Positions 19,977-30,700 are shown, counted from the first letter of the stretch. The stretch: DNA of 64,000 bases from Pedobacter yonginensis (GCF_003173595.1 NZ_QGNZ01000002.1:248001-312000); one strand, 5' to 3'. Notes: generated by a model from the letters alone, not told the origin. Numbers and translations are program-made.

Positions 19977-20013
19977 AAAAGCGTCCCGACAAAAATCGGG
20001 GCGCTTTTTTTTT
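19977..20013 (+). terminator. thr attenuator terminator
   Basis: AAGCGTCCCGA / TCGGGGCGCTT stem (11 bp, one G-U) with a 6-nt loop, followed by nine T residues, ending 13 bp before the thrA ATG. Pairing of leader bases 19937-19942 with 19983-19988 would break it; a ribosome at the leader stop codon would mask those bases and allow termination. Confidence 0.9.
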
Positions 20014-20026
20014 AACTCCAAACTAA

Positions 20027-22477
20027 ATGAAAGTACTAAAATTCGGCGGCACATCCGTAGGTTCGGCCGAGAACATTAAAACGCTACTGCGCATAGTAGC
20101 CCAAGAAAAATTACAGAGCAATCCGGTAGTTGTATTATCGGCAATGAGTGGCGTAACCAATTTGCTTACCGATATGGCCGAAAAGGCAGAACGGGGCGAA
20201 GATTACGATGCATCTTTAAAAGAAATTGAAGCCAAACACTTCGCCGTAATTCGCACCCTACTTCCGGCCGGCGCTCAAAACCCAGTATTTACACGTTTGA
20301 AAATCTTTTTTAATGAGTTAGAAGATTTATTACAGGCGGTTACCAACTTACGCGAGTTGAGCCTGCAGACCAAAGATCAAATTTTAAGCTATGGCGAGCG
20401 TTGCTCATCTTTCATGATTGCACACATTGCGGCACAGCAATTTCCAGAAGCCTTGTATGTTAATGGTGCAGAATTGATAAAAACAGATAACAATTTCGGA
20501 CAGGCAAGGGTTGATACGGAGCTTACCGAAATGTTGATTAAAAATTTCTACCAAGAAAATAAAAGTAAAGTGCTTTTTGTTACTGGCTTTATTGCTAGCA
20601 ATGCAAATGGTAGAGTAACCACTTTAGGGCGTGGAGGAAGCGATTACACCGCGGCTGTATGGGGAGCGGCTTTAAATGCGGAGGAGATTGAAATTTGGAC
20701 GGATGTTAATGGAATGATGACTGCCGACCCACGTATTGTCAAAAAGGCTTTCTCTTTACCCGAACTGAGTTATACTGAGGCCATGGAATTGAGTTATTTT
20801 GGGGCGAAGGTTATTTATCCACCAACGATGATTCCCGCCTTTATGAAGAAAATTCCGATTGTAATTAAAAATACTTTCGAGCCTGACTTTGCTGGAACTT
20901 ACATCAAAAGTGACGTTAAAACATCGAGTTTGCCTATAAAAGGCATTTCTTCGATTGACCACATTAGCATCATCAATTTGACTGGAAGTGGAATGGTGGG
21001 CAAGGCGGGTTTTAGCGGGAGATTGTTTTCTTTACTTTCTCGCGAACAAATTAATGTAGTACTGATTACCCAATCTTCTTCAGAGCATAGCATTACCTTT
21101 GCGGTGAAACCTACTGATGCCGGGCAGGCCATTGCTTTAATTAAAAAAGAGTTCGAATTAGAATTGGATGCCAATAAACTGGCTTTACCAGAAGTTGAAA
21201 ATAATTTAGCGGTTTTGGCCATTGTTGGCGAAAACATGAAGCATACGCCGGGCATGAGCGGTAGATTGTTTAACGCATTAGGCAGAAATGGTATAAACGT
21301 TAGGGCCATTGCTCAAGGATCTTCAGAATACAATATTTCGGTAATTATCGGTGCTGGCGATTTATCAAAAGCCGTAAATGCCGTCCATGATGCCTTTTTT
21401 ACCGATTTGAAAAGAACACTAAACATTTTCTGTTTAGGTACAGGTAACATCGGCAAAACCTTATTCAATCAGTTGAAAGAGCAAATGCCTTTTTTGGCGG
21501 CCAACAACGATTTACAAGTTAAAGTTGCAGGCATTAGTAACACCAGAAAAATGATTTTCAAAGCGGAGGGCCTATCACTTGATGAATGGGAATCGGAATT
21601 GGAAAAAGATGGCGAAACAGCAGACTTGGCCGGCTTTGTTGAAAAGATGAAGCAGATGAATTTGCCAAACTGTGTTTTTGTGGATAATACCGCAGCAGAA
21701 GCGCCAATTGAATTTTATCAAGGCATTTTTGAAAGCAGCATTTCTGTGGTTACTTGCAATAAAAAAGGCAATTCGGCTGATTTTGCTCAATACAAATCAT
21801 TTAAAGATACGGCCCGTAAATTTGGGGTAGATTTTTATTATGAAACCAACGTAGGCGCAGGGCTACCAATTATCCGTACGCTTAGAGAATTAATGATGAG
21901 TGGGGACAAAGTTGCACGTATTGAGGCCATTTTATCAGGAACTATTTCTTACATTTTCAACAACTTTAAAGGTGATGCAGGATTTTACGAAACCGTGAAA
22001 GAGGCACAAGAACTGGGCTACACTGAACCCGATCCGCGTGATGACTTAAACGGAAAAGATTTTATGCGTAAAATGTTGATTTTGGCTAGAGATGCAGGCT
22101 ATCCTTTAGAAGCATCGGACGTTAAGATTGACAACATTTTGCCAGAAGCTTGTTTAAATGCCACTTCGGTTGAAGACTTTTACACTGAATTGCAGAAAAA
22201 TGCAGCCTATTTTGAAGACTTAAAAACCACAGCCGCTAACGATGGAAAAGTACTGCGTTACATTGGTAAGTTAGAAAATGGAACCGTAGAAATCAGTTTG
22301 CAAATGGTTGATGATAGTCATCCGTTCTTTATGCTTTCAGGCAGTGATAACATCATTTCTTTTACAACAGACAGGTATAAGTCTCGTCCATTGGTGGTTA
22401 AAGGACCAGGTGCAGGCGCTGAAGTTACCGCAGCTGGAGTTTTTGCAGATATTATAAACGTAGGCTCCTTAAGCTAA
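20027..22477 (+). CDS. thrA: Bifunctional aspartokinase / homoserine dehydrogenase I
   Basis: 816 residues, close to the 820 of E. coli ThrA. It catalyses the first and third steps from aspartate to threonine and methionine. The N-terminal kinase opens with MKVLKFGGTSVGS and has TTLGRGGSDYTAA. Two ACT regulatory repeats lie at ~310-460 (INLTGSGMVGKAGFSGRLFS and VGENMKHTPGMSGRLFNALG). The homoserine dehydrogenase half starts at ~465 with FCLGTGNIGKTL and contains NVGAGLPIIRTL and the GYTEPDPRDDLNGKD motif. It is first in thrABC, behind the attenuator. Confidence 0.98.
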   Translation: MKVLKFGGTSVGSAENIKTLLRIVAQEKLQSNPVVVLSAMSGVTNLLTDMAEKAERGEDYDASLKEIEAKHFAVIRTLLPAGAQNPVFTRLKIFFNELEDLLQAVTNLRELSLQTKDQILSYGERCSSFMIAHIAAQQFPEALYVNGAELIKTDNNFGQARVDTELTEMLIKNFYQENKSKVLFVTGFIASNANGRVTTLGRGGSDYTAAVWGAALNAEEIEIWTDVNGMMTADPRIVKKAFSLPELSYTEAMELSYFGAKVIYPPTMIPAFMKKIPIVIKNTFEPDFAGTYIKSDVKTSSLPIKGISSIDHISIINLTGSGMVGKAGFSGRLFSLLSREQINVVLITQSSSEHSITFAVKPTDAGQAIALIKKEFELELDANKLALPEVENNLAVLAIVGENMKHTPGMSGRLFNALGRNGINVRAIAQGSSEYNISVIIGAGDLSKAVNAVHDAFFTDLKRTLNIFCLGTGNIGKTLFNQLKEQMPFLAANNDLQVKVAGISNTRKMIFKAEGLSLDEWESELEKDGETADLAGFVEKMKQMNLPNCVFVDNTAAEAPIEFYQGIFESSISVVTCNKKGNSADFAQYKSFKDTARKFGVDFYYETNVGAGLPIIRTLRELMMSGDKVARIEAILSGTISYIFNNFKGDAGFYETVKEAQELGYTEPDPRDDLNGKDFMRKMLILARDAGYPLEASDVKIDNILPEACLNATSVEDFYTELQKNAAYFEDLKTTAANDGKVLRYIGKLENGTVEISLQMVDDSHPFFMLSGSDNIISFTTDRYKSRPLVVKGPGAGAEVTAAGVFADIINVGSLS

Positions 22478-22544
22478 AAAAGAAAGCCAATTATACAATC
22501 CATATTACGCGCCCAATAAAAGCTTGGGAAAAATTAGAGATAAA

Positions 22545-23540
22545 ATGTCAAACAACATAAGTCCAAAAGAAGAGGTTTTAAACCTCAAAAAGAACGATAC
22601 AAAAACACCACTAAAGGTTATCCGCGTGTTTGCACCGGCAACAGTTGCCAACGTGGTTTGCGGTTTCGATGTGTTGGGCTTCGCAGTAAATGAACCTGGA
22701 GATGAAGTTGAAATGCGCTTAACCGAAATACCAGGGGTAGTGATTAAAAAAATTACTGGCGATGATGGAAAATTGCCCTTAGATGCAGCCAAGAACACGG
22801 TAAGCGCAAGTGTACAGCATTATTTAAAGCATGTTAACCGCTTAGATGTAGGGGTTGAAATTGAATTGCACAAGAAAATGCCAATTGGCAGCGGGTTGGG
22901 TTCGAGTTCTGCGAGCACGGTTGCGGGTTTGTTTGCCATCAACAAATTAATGGGCGATTTATTAAGTCCGAAGGAGTTGGTTCCCTTTGCCATGAAAGGT
23001 GAAGAATTGGCTTGTGGCTATGGGCATGCAGATAATGTAGCACCGGCAATTTTAGGTGGCTTCGTCTTGGTGAGAAGTTATGATCCATTGGATGTAATTT
23101 CATTACCAACACCTGTAGGCATGTTTGCTGCAATTGTTTACCCAGAGGTGGATGTGCCAACAAAAGATGCCCGCCAAATGATTCGAAGCAAAGTGTTTTT
23201 AAAAGACGCCGTTACACAATGGGGTAATGTTGCTGGCTTAGTGAGTGGCTTGTTTATGAATGACTTTGATTTAATTGGCCGAAGCATGAAAGATGTTTTG
23301 GTTGAACCTACCCGATCAATCTTAATTCCTGGGTTCGAAGAAATGCGAGCCATAGCGATGGAAAATGGTGCAATTGGCTTTGGTATTTCTGGTTCAGGGC
23401 CATCGGTTTTTTCTTTAACAAAGGATGAAGAGAGCGCAAAACGCATCACTAAAGCACAACAACAACTTTTACATAAATTAAATATTAACAGCAAAGCCTA
23501 TGTTTCTTCAGTAAATGCTGAAGGGCCAAGAGTACTTTAA
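22545..23540 (+). CDS. thrB: Homoserine kinase
   Basis: 331 residues from ATG 22545; an in-frame TTG seven codons earlier is less likely. It is a GHMP-family kinase phosphorylating homoserine. FAPATVANVVCGFDVLGFAV is near the N-terminus, the ATP-binding loop is PIGSGLGSSSAS, and the C-terminal motif is GFGISGSGPSVF. It lies 67 bp downstream of thrA. Confidence 0.96.
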   Translation: MSNNISPKEEVLNLKKNDTKTPLKVIRVFAPATVANVVCGFDVLGFAVNEPGDEVEMRLTEIPGVVIKKITGDDGKLPLDAAKNTVSASVQHYLKHVNRLDVGVEIELHKKMPIGSGLGSSSASTVAGLFAINKLMGDLLSPKELVPFAMKGEELACGYGHADNVAPAILGGFVLVRSYDPLDVISLPTPVGMFAAIVYPEVDVPTKDARQMIRSKVFLKDAVTQWGNVAGLVSGLFMNDFDLIGRSMKDVLVEPTRSILIPGFEEMRAIAMENGAIGFGISGSGPSVFSLTKDEESAKRITKAQQQLLHKLNINSKAYVSSVNAEGPRVL

Positions 23541-23630
23541 GATAGGTTTACGACCGACGTTTCAGCGCGCTTTAAATAATCAAGTGCGATAAACTAAACC
23601 ATCGAAATCTTGAACTTTATTACCTTAACA

Positions 23631-24938
23631 ATGAAACTATATTCAACCAACAATAAAGATTTACGTGTATCCTTTAAAGAAGCTGTTTTTAACAGCATGC
23701 CACAGGATAAAGGCTTATACATGCCTGTAGAAATACCAGCTTTAGATTCAGATTTTATCGAGAATATTGAAAAATACAGCCTACCGGAAATTGCTTACCA
23801 AGTGGCCGCAACTTTGCTAAAAGACGAGATTCCGGTGGAAGATTTGAAGGCCATTATTGAAGATGCCATTAACTTCGAAGCGCCTGCCGTAAAGTTAGAC
23901 GACCACACTTTCGTTTTGGAATTATTTCACGGACCTTCCCTAGCTTTTAAAGATTTTGGTGCTCGTTTTATGAGTAGGGTGATGGCTTATTTTTTGAAAG
24001 ATGGCGAACAGTTATTAGATGTTTTAGTAGCTACCTCTGGCGATACTGGTGGTGCCGTTGCACTGGGCTTTCTTGGTGTACCAAATACCAGAGTTACCAT
24101 TCTTTATCCAGAAGGAAAAGTTAGCCCTATACAAGAATTACAATTAACCACCAACGGTGCAAACATCAGAGCTGTAGAAGTGAAGGGTACTTTTGATGAT
24201 TGCCAAGCACTGGTTAAACAAGCTTTTGCAGATGATGAATTGAATACCAAATTCCGACTAACATCTGCAAATTCGATTAATATTTCGAGATTAATTCCGC
24301 AAACATTCTATTATTTTAACACCTATGCACAACTAAAAAAGCAAGGATTTAAAGATGTGATTTTTTCCGTACCAAGTGGAAATTTCGGAAATATCGGGGC
24401 AGGTTTATTGGCCTACAAATTAGGATTACCTGTTAAACAATTTATTGCGGCAACAAATGTAAACGATACCGTTCCTCGTTTCTTACAATCGGGTATTTAC
24501 GAAACCAAACCATCTACCCAAACCTACTCAAATGCAATGGATGTGGGTGCGCCTAGCAATTGGGTGCGGATTATGGATTTGTTTAGCGGCAACGTAGATG
24601 AACTCAAAAAAGTAGTGACCTCTTATCGCTTTGATGATGAAGAAACACTTAACGGAATTAAAGCGATTGACTCCAAATTCGATTATGTTGCTTGTCCGCA
24701 CACGGCTATTGCTTACCTAGCGATTGAAAAATTCAGAAACGAAAATCCAGATGATCAGAGTGCCGCTGTATTTCTTTCAACGGCCCATGCCTGCAAATTT
24801 CCAGATATTTTCCCTACTAACATTGCCGATAAAATTGAAATTCCGGTACAACTTAAAGCTTTAGAAAGTAAAGCAAAACATGCAGATCAATTGAGTGTAG
24901 ATTTTGAATCGTTTAAAATTTATTTATTGAATGGTTGA
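23631..24938 (+). CDS. thrC: Threonine synthase
   Basis: 435 residues from ATG 23631, chosen over a TTG seven codons upstream. It is a PLP enzyme converting O-phosphohomoserine to threonine. The family start is MKLYSTNNKDLRVSFKEAV, the PLP lysine lies in GPSLAFKDFGARF, and the phosphate-binding SGDTGGAV and SVPSGNFGNIGAG are visible. It is last in thrABC; its stop is 28 bp before the first hairpin of the repeat array, which may double as a terminator. Confidence 0.97.
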   Translation: MKLYSTNNKDLRVSFKEAVFNSMPQDKGLYMPVEIPALDSDFIENIEKYSLPEIAYQVAATLLKDEIPVEDLKAIIEDAINFEAPAVKLDDHTFVLELFHGPSLAFKDFGARFMSRVMAYFLKDGEQLLDVLVATSGDTGGAVALGFLGVPNTRVTILYPEGKVSPIQELQLTTNGANIRAVEVKGTFDDCQALVKQAFADDELNTKFRLTSANSINISRLIPQTFYYFNTYAQLKKQGFKDVIFSVPSGNFGNIGAGLLAYKLGLPVKQFIAATNVNDTVPRFLQSGIYETKPSTQTYSNAMDVGAPSNWVRIMDLFSGNVDELKKVVTSYRFDDEETLNGIKAIDSKFDYVACPHTAIAYLAIEKFRNENPDDQSAAVFLSTAHACKFPDIFPTNIADKIEIPVQLKALESKAKHADQLSVDFESFKIYLLNG

Positions 24939-24965
24939 GGTGGATTGAAAATCCCCATTTTCTTA

Positions 24966-25545
24966 GGTCGAGAAAACATTTCTCGACCAACCTAATTAAC
25001 AATTAGCTAGTCGGGATTTGCAATCCCGACTTAAGAACTAAGGATTTGTAATCCTTTATTGTATTAGAAATTCACAGTTCCACAGTCTAGAAAACAATTC
25101 TAGATCAACTTAATTATCAAAAGCTAGTCGGGATTCGTAATCCCGACTTAAGAACTAAGGATTTGTAATCTTTTATTGGATTAAAAATCCACAGTTCCAC
25201 GGTCGAGAAAACATTTCTCGACCAACCTAATTAACAAAAGCTAGTCGGGATTTGTAATCCCGACTTAAGAACTAAGGATTTGTAATCCTTTATTGCATTA
25301 TAAATCCACAGTTCCACGGTCTAGAAAACAATTCTAGATCAACTTAATTAACAAAAGCTAGTCGGGATTTGCAATCCCGACTTATGAACTAAGGATTTGT
25401 AATCCTTTAATGAATTATAGATCCACAGTTCAACGGTCGAGAAAACATTTCTCGACCAACTCAATTAACAAATAGCTAGTCGGGATTTGGAATCCCGACT
25501 TAAGAACTAAGGATTTGTAATCCTTTAATGAATCCCCTATTCAAG
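24966..25545. repeat. REP-like hairpin array, left half (about five 117-bp units)
   Basis: Tandem units of 117-118 bp. Each contains hairpin A (GTCGGGATT / AATCCCGAC, starts 25010, 25127, 25244, 25361, 25479), hairpin B (AAGGATT / AATCCTT) and hairpin C (GGTCGAGAAA / TTTCTCGACC, starts 24966, 25084, 25201, 25318, 25435). A weaker GGATTAAAAATCC hairpin is intact only in some units. Hairpin C alternates between CGAG and CTAG stem versions, with both arms changed together. The array directly follows thrC and runs into the RAYT gene. Confidence 0.95.
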
Positions 25546-25588
25546 ATCACATCAACACCGTACAAAGACCAATATTTTAAACATTAAT

Positions 25589-26131
25589 ATGGCTTTCAAA
25601 TACAATGTGACGGAACAAAATGATCTTTATTTCGTAACCATTACAGTAGTGGGTTGGATCGATGCCTTTACGCGAAAGGAACTTTCTTATGTGATAATTG
25701 ACAGCTTAAAGTTTTGTCAAGAAAAGAAAGGATTGATCCTATATTCATGGTGTTTGATGCCTAGCCATCTACACATGATTGTGAGCGCCAAGGAAGGCAA
25801 TAGACTTTCAGATATCATTAGAGACTTCAAGAAATTCACCTCAAAGCGGATTATTTCTACCCTAAAAGAAATCAATGAAAGCAGGGATTGGTTGTTGGAC
25901 AAATTTTCCTTTGCTGCAAAAACACATAGTAAAAGTAAAGAATTTAAATTTTGGCAAGATGGTTTTCATCCCATTGCACTTTATTCAAATGAATTCAAAG
26001 ATCAAAAATTAGATTATATCCACTACAATCCTGTTGAAGCGGGTATTGTAGCAGAACCCGAACATTATCTCAACAGCTCTGCAATTAATTATTCAGGTGG
26101 TTTGGGGTTAATCGATATTGTATTTTTATAG
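25589..26131 (+). CDS. REP-associated tyrosine transposase (RAYT, Y1/HUH family)
   Basis: 180 residues. HUH single-strand transposase related to IS200/IS605 TnpA. The metal-binding HUH pair is H60-L-H62 in MPSHLHMIV, and the probable catalytic tyrosine is in LDYIHYNPVEAG (Tyr143), a RAYT-type ending. Members cut and join single-stranded REP hairpins and are domesticated single-copy genes in many genomes. Here the gene lies inside an array of hairpin units, five on the left and four full plus one partial on the right, so the array is its likely substrate. The frame is intact. It replaces the second half of one unit. Confidence 0.93.
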   Translation: MAFKYNVTEQNDLYFVTITVVGWIDAFTRKELSYVIIDSLKFCQEKKGLILYSWCLMPSHLHMIVSAKEGNRLSDIIRDFKKFTSKRIISTLKEINESRDWLLDKFSFAAKTHSKSKEFKFWQDGFHPIALYSNEFKDQKLDYIHYNPVEAGIVAEPEHYLNSSAINYSGGLGLIDIVFL

Positions 26132-26154
26132 TAGAGTAGTTGAAGAATTATATG

Positions 26155-26683
26155 TGGATTAAAAAAATGCACAGACCTACGGTTAACAAAAGCTAGTCGG
26201 GATTTGCAATTCCGGCTTAAAAACTAAGGATTTGTAATCTTTTATTGGATTAAAAATCCACAGTTCCACGGTCGAGAAAACATTTCTCGACCAACGTAAT
26301 TAACAAAAAGCTAGTCGCGATTTGCAATCCCGACTTAAGAACTAAGGATTTGTAATCCTTTATTGCATTATAAATCCACAGTTCCAAGGTCGAGAAAACA
26401 TTTCTCGACCAACTTCATTAATAAAAAGCTAGTCGGGATTTGCAATCCCGGCTTAAGAGCTAAGGATTTGAAATCCTTCATTGGATTAGAAATCCAAAGT
26501 TCCACGGTCGAGAAAACATTTCTCGACCAACCTAATTAAAAATTAGCTAGTCGGGATTTGCAATCCCGGCTTAAGAACTAAGGATTTGTAATCCTTTATT
26601 GCATTATAAATCCACAGTTCCACGGTCGAGAAAACATTTCTCGACCAACCTAATTAACAAAAGCTAGTCGGAATATGCAATTC
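26155..26683. repeat. REP-like hairpin array, right half (four and a half 117-bp units)
   Basis: Same units and orientation as the left half. Hairpin A starts are at 26196, 26314, 26432, 26550 and a decayed copy at 26667. Hairpin C starts are at 26270, 26388, 26506 and 26624, all of the CGAG version. The first part (26155-26186) is a damaged remnant of the unit interrupted by the RAYT gene. The array ends at the metF stop codon (26684). Confidence 0.95.
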
Positions 26684-27637
26684 TTAAAATATCGCCTTTG
26701 CGATCCTTTTGGTTTGTTCTGGCCTGCCCATGGTGTAAAAATGCAATACTGGCGCACCAAAATCTATCAACTCCTTACATTGCTTAATCATTGCTTCAGT
26801 TCCGATTTCTTTAGCTTCTGCATTGCTTTTCGCATGAGATAGAGCATCTGTGAGTTCGTCCGGCAAATCTATATGGAAAATCTTAGGCAGAACGTTTAGT
26901 TGCGTAAGGGTACTTATCGGTTTTAAGCCTGGTATAATCGGAACATTAATATCATTCTCTCTACATTTTTTAACAAAGTCGAAATACTTCTGATTATCGA
27001 AAAACATTTGAGTAACAATAAACTCTGCGCCCATATCAACCTTCTGCTTCAAGTATTTGAAGTCGGCATTTAAATTTGGAGCCTCAAAATGCTTTTCAGG
27101 ATAGCCTGCCACACCAATACAGAAATCACTTTTAAAGGTTTCGATATCTTCATGTAAAAATTTACCATCATTGTGGTTTTTGATGTGCTGAATCAAATCC
27201 GTTGCATAGCAATGTCCGCCCTTTGTCGGGATAAATGAATGGTCTGCCGCACGGGCATCGCCCCGTAAAGCCAATACATTGTCGATTCCTAGAAACTGCA
27301 AATCTATCAAGGCATTTTCGGTTTCCTCTTTGGTGAAACCGCCACAAATCAAATGGGGTACGGCATCAATTTTATATTTATGGATAATTGCAGCGCAAAT
27401 GGCTATTGTACCAGGCCGTTTACGGTAAGAAACTTTTTGCAACAGTCCGTTTTCTTGTTCTTTATAAATGTAATCCTCCCTTAAAGATGTTACATCAATA
27501 AATGGTGGATTAAACTCCAATAGAGGATCAATGGCATCATAAATCCATTGGATGCTTTGCCCCTTAATTGGCGGTAAAAGTTCAAAAGAGAATAAGGTTT
27601 TACCCTTTGCGTTAATGATATGGTCTGTAATCTTCAT
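26684..27637 (-). CDS. metF: Methylenetetrahydrofolate reductase
   Basis: 317 residues, a TIM-barrel flavoprotein reducing 5,10-methylene-THF to 5-methyl-THF, the methyl donor for MetH just upstream. Visible marks are the FSFELLPPIKG start, DVTSLRED, HLICGGFTKEE, LALRGDAR, and QMFFDNQKYFDFV followed by IIPGLKPI. It lies 111 bp after metH in the same direction and probably shares its SAM-riboswitch-controlled transcript. Its stop codon abuts the repeat array. Confidence 0.96.
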   Translation of the reverse strand: MKITDHIINAKGKTLFSFELLPPIKGQSIQWIYDAIDPLLEFNPPFIDVTSLREDYIYKEQENGLLQKVSYRKRPGTIAICAAIIHKYKIDAVPHLICGGFTKEETENALIDLQFLGIDNVLALRGDARAADHSFIPTKGGHCYATDLIQHIKNHNDGKFLHEDIETFKSDFCIGVAGYPEKHFEAPNLNADFKYLKQKVDMGAEFIVTQMFFDNQKYFDFVKKCRENDINVPIIPGLKPISTLTQLNVLPKIFHIDLPDELTDALSHAKSNAEAKEIGTEAMIKQCKELIDFGAPVLHFYTMGRPEQTKRIAKAIF

Positions 27638-27748
27638 GCTTAATTTTAGTCTGCTATGCTGATGCGAGAAACACCTTTAAAAACACAGCTATTTTGTTTG
27701 TTGCCTACGTTAACATTTTATGCCTTACTAATAAATTCCGAATAGAAA

Positions 27749-30700
27749 TTAATAAGCCAAATTTGGACTTAGCCACCTTTCTACCTCCTCTATCGTCATG
27801 TTTTTACGAGCGGCATAATCTTCAATTTGATCCTTTGTAATTTTGCCTAAACCAAAATACCTCGAATCGGGATGAGCGAAATAAAAGCCACTTACCGCAG
27901 CTGTAGGATACATGGCGTAACTTTCAGTTAAATGTAAGCCGATTTCCTGTTCAGCATTGAGCAATTGAAATAAAGTGCCTTTTTCGGTGTGTTCAGGGCA
28001 AGCTGGATAACCTGGCGCCGGACGAATACCTGCATATTCTTCTTTAATTAATGCAGAATTATCTAAATTCTCATCTTTTGCATAACCCCAATATTCCTTA
28101 CGCACCCGCTCATGCATCCTTTCAGCAAAGGCTTCTGCTAAGCGATCGGCCAATGCTTTTGCCATAATACTGTTATAATCATCATGATTTGCTTCAAACT
28201 CATTCACCAATTCATCTATCCCAATACCTGTCGTTACAGCAAAACCGCCAAAGTAATCTTGAACACCGCTTTCTTTAGGCGCAATAAAATCAGATAGTGC
28301 GTAGTAAGGCTGGCCATCTACTTTTTCGGCCTGTTGGCGAAGGGTGTGAATAACAACCCGATTCAATTCTTCAGAATCACCATCTCCAACCTGTAGTTCG
28401 ATATCATCGCCAATGGCATTTGCAGGCCAAAAACCAATAACGCCCCTTGCCGTCAATAATTTTTCATCTAAAATACGTTTCAATAAAACTTGAGCATCAT
28501 GGAAGAGTTTTTTAGCTTCATCACCCACGTTTTTATCATCAAATATTTTAGGATAACTACCACGGAGTTCCCAGGTGTGGAAAAACGGTGTCCAATCTAT
28601 GTAAGGTACTAACTCCTCTAAAGGATAATTGTCAAAAACTTTTGTCCCTGTAAACTGAGGAACTGTTAGGTTTTCTTTAAAATCAATTTTAAACTTATTT
28701 GCTCTGGCGTCTTCAAGCGTTTTAAAACGTTTGTCAGAGCGTTTATTCAAGTGTGCCTCTCTGGCCTTATCATATTCAGCCCTAATGCCAGCAACATATT
28801 CGTCCTTAGTTTCAGGATTCATCAAAGTGCTGCAAACCGTTACACTTCTTGATGCATCCAAAACATGAATAGCGGGTCCAGAATAGTTTGGCGCAACCTT
28901 TACCGCTGCATGAATGCGAGACGTTGTGGCTCCGCCTATAATTAATGGAATGGTAAAACCCTCTCGCTCCATTTCTTTCGCGAAGTGAACCATTTCATCT
29001 AGAGATGGGGTAATTAAGCCACTTAAACCGATGATATCGGCGTTAATTTCTTTGGCTTTCTTAATGATTTCCTGTGCCGGAACCATTACACCCATATCTA
29101 CAATTTCGAAATTATTACAGGCCAATACCACGCCTACAATGTTTTTACCAATATCGTGTACATCACCTTTTACAGTAGCCATTAAAACTTTACCTGCTGA
29201 TGAGCTTTGATCTTGATCGGGATTATCCAATTTTTCTTGTTCGATGAAAGGCAATAGATAAGCTACCGCCTTTTTCATCACTCGGGCCGACTTTACCACT
29301 TGAGGCAAGAACATTTTACCTGCTCCGAACAAGTCGCCAACGATGTTCATTCCATCCATTAAGGGCCCCTCAATAACCTGAATTGGACGAGCATATTTTT
29401 GACGGGCTTCTTCAACATCATCATCTAAATACTCAACAATTCCTTTCACAAGCGAATGCGATAGTCGGTCTTCAACTGTACCTTTCCGCCATTCCTCATC
29501 GCGAACAATTTCTTTGCCTTTGCTTTTTATCGTGTCAGCATATTCTACCAGGCGTTCAGTGGCATCTTCTCGGCGATTAAGCAACACATCTTCTACCCTT
29601 TCGAGTAACTCTGGCGGAATTTCTTGATACACTTCCAACATCCCGGCGTTCACAATGCCCATATCTAAACCCGCCTGAATGGCATGATATAAGAATGCAG
29701 AGTGCATGGCTTCGCGGACGGTATTGTTTCCTCTAAATGAGAAAGATATATTGGAAACACCCCCACTAACTTTGGCGTATGGTAAGTTTTCTTTAATCCA
29801 CCTTGTGGCATTTATAAAATCTACAGCGTAATTGTTGTGCTCTTCTAAACCTGTTGCCACAGTTAAAATATTCGGATCGAAGATAATGTCCTCAGCAGGG
29901 AAACCAATTTCATGCACTAGAATATCGTAACTTCTTTTACAAATTTCTTTTCTCCGTTCGTAGTTATCGGCCTGTCCCTGCTCATCAAAGGCCATTACCA
30001 CAACCGCAGCGCCGTATTGCATAATTTTCTTTGCACTCTCGCGAAATTTGTTTTCGCCTTCCTTTAAAGAAATGGAGTTTACAATGCCTTTGCCCTGCAA
30101 ACATTTCAAGCCATTTTCAATAACCGACCATTTTGAGGAATCGACCATGATGGGAAGTTTCGCAATGTCTGGCTCAGAAGCAATTAGATTCAAAAACTTG
30201 GTCATGGCCGCTTCCGAATCCAACATACCTTCGTCCATATTTACATCGATGATCTGAGCGCCACCTTCCACTTGCTGTAAGGCAACCGCCAATGCCGCTT
30301 CATAATCGCCCCCCAAAATTAACTTAGAAAATTTAGGTGAACCTGTGATGTTGGTTCTTTCGCCAATATTAACAAAAATGCTTTCTGGAGTAATGGTAAC
30401 GGGCTCTAAACCACTTAAGCGCATAAACGGCTCTATTTGTGGGATTTTTCTTGGACTAGCTTTTCGAGCATTTTTGGCAATACAGCCAATGTGCTCTGGT
30501 GTTGTACCACAACAACCGCCTACAATATTTACAAAGCCTGATGAAATAAAATCATCAACCAAATGAGCGGTTTCATGAGGTTGTTCATCATAAGCACCAA
30601 ATTCGTTTGGTAAGCCCGCATTTGGATAGGCTGATACATAACAACCCGCCTTTGCAGCCAGCTCCTCAATATGCGGACGCATTTCTTTTGCACCCAAAGC

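Noticed and set aside
25589-26131. Classical IS200/IS605 insertion sequence
   Set aside because: The protein ends and motifs are of RAYT type, no TnpB is present, and the flanks are tandem hairpin units rather than IS ends.
24966-26683. Possible CRISPR array
   Set aside because: The repeats are 117-118 bp units conserved throughout, with no unique spacers and no cas genes; hairpins and a RAYT gene explain it.
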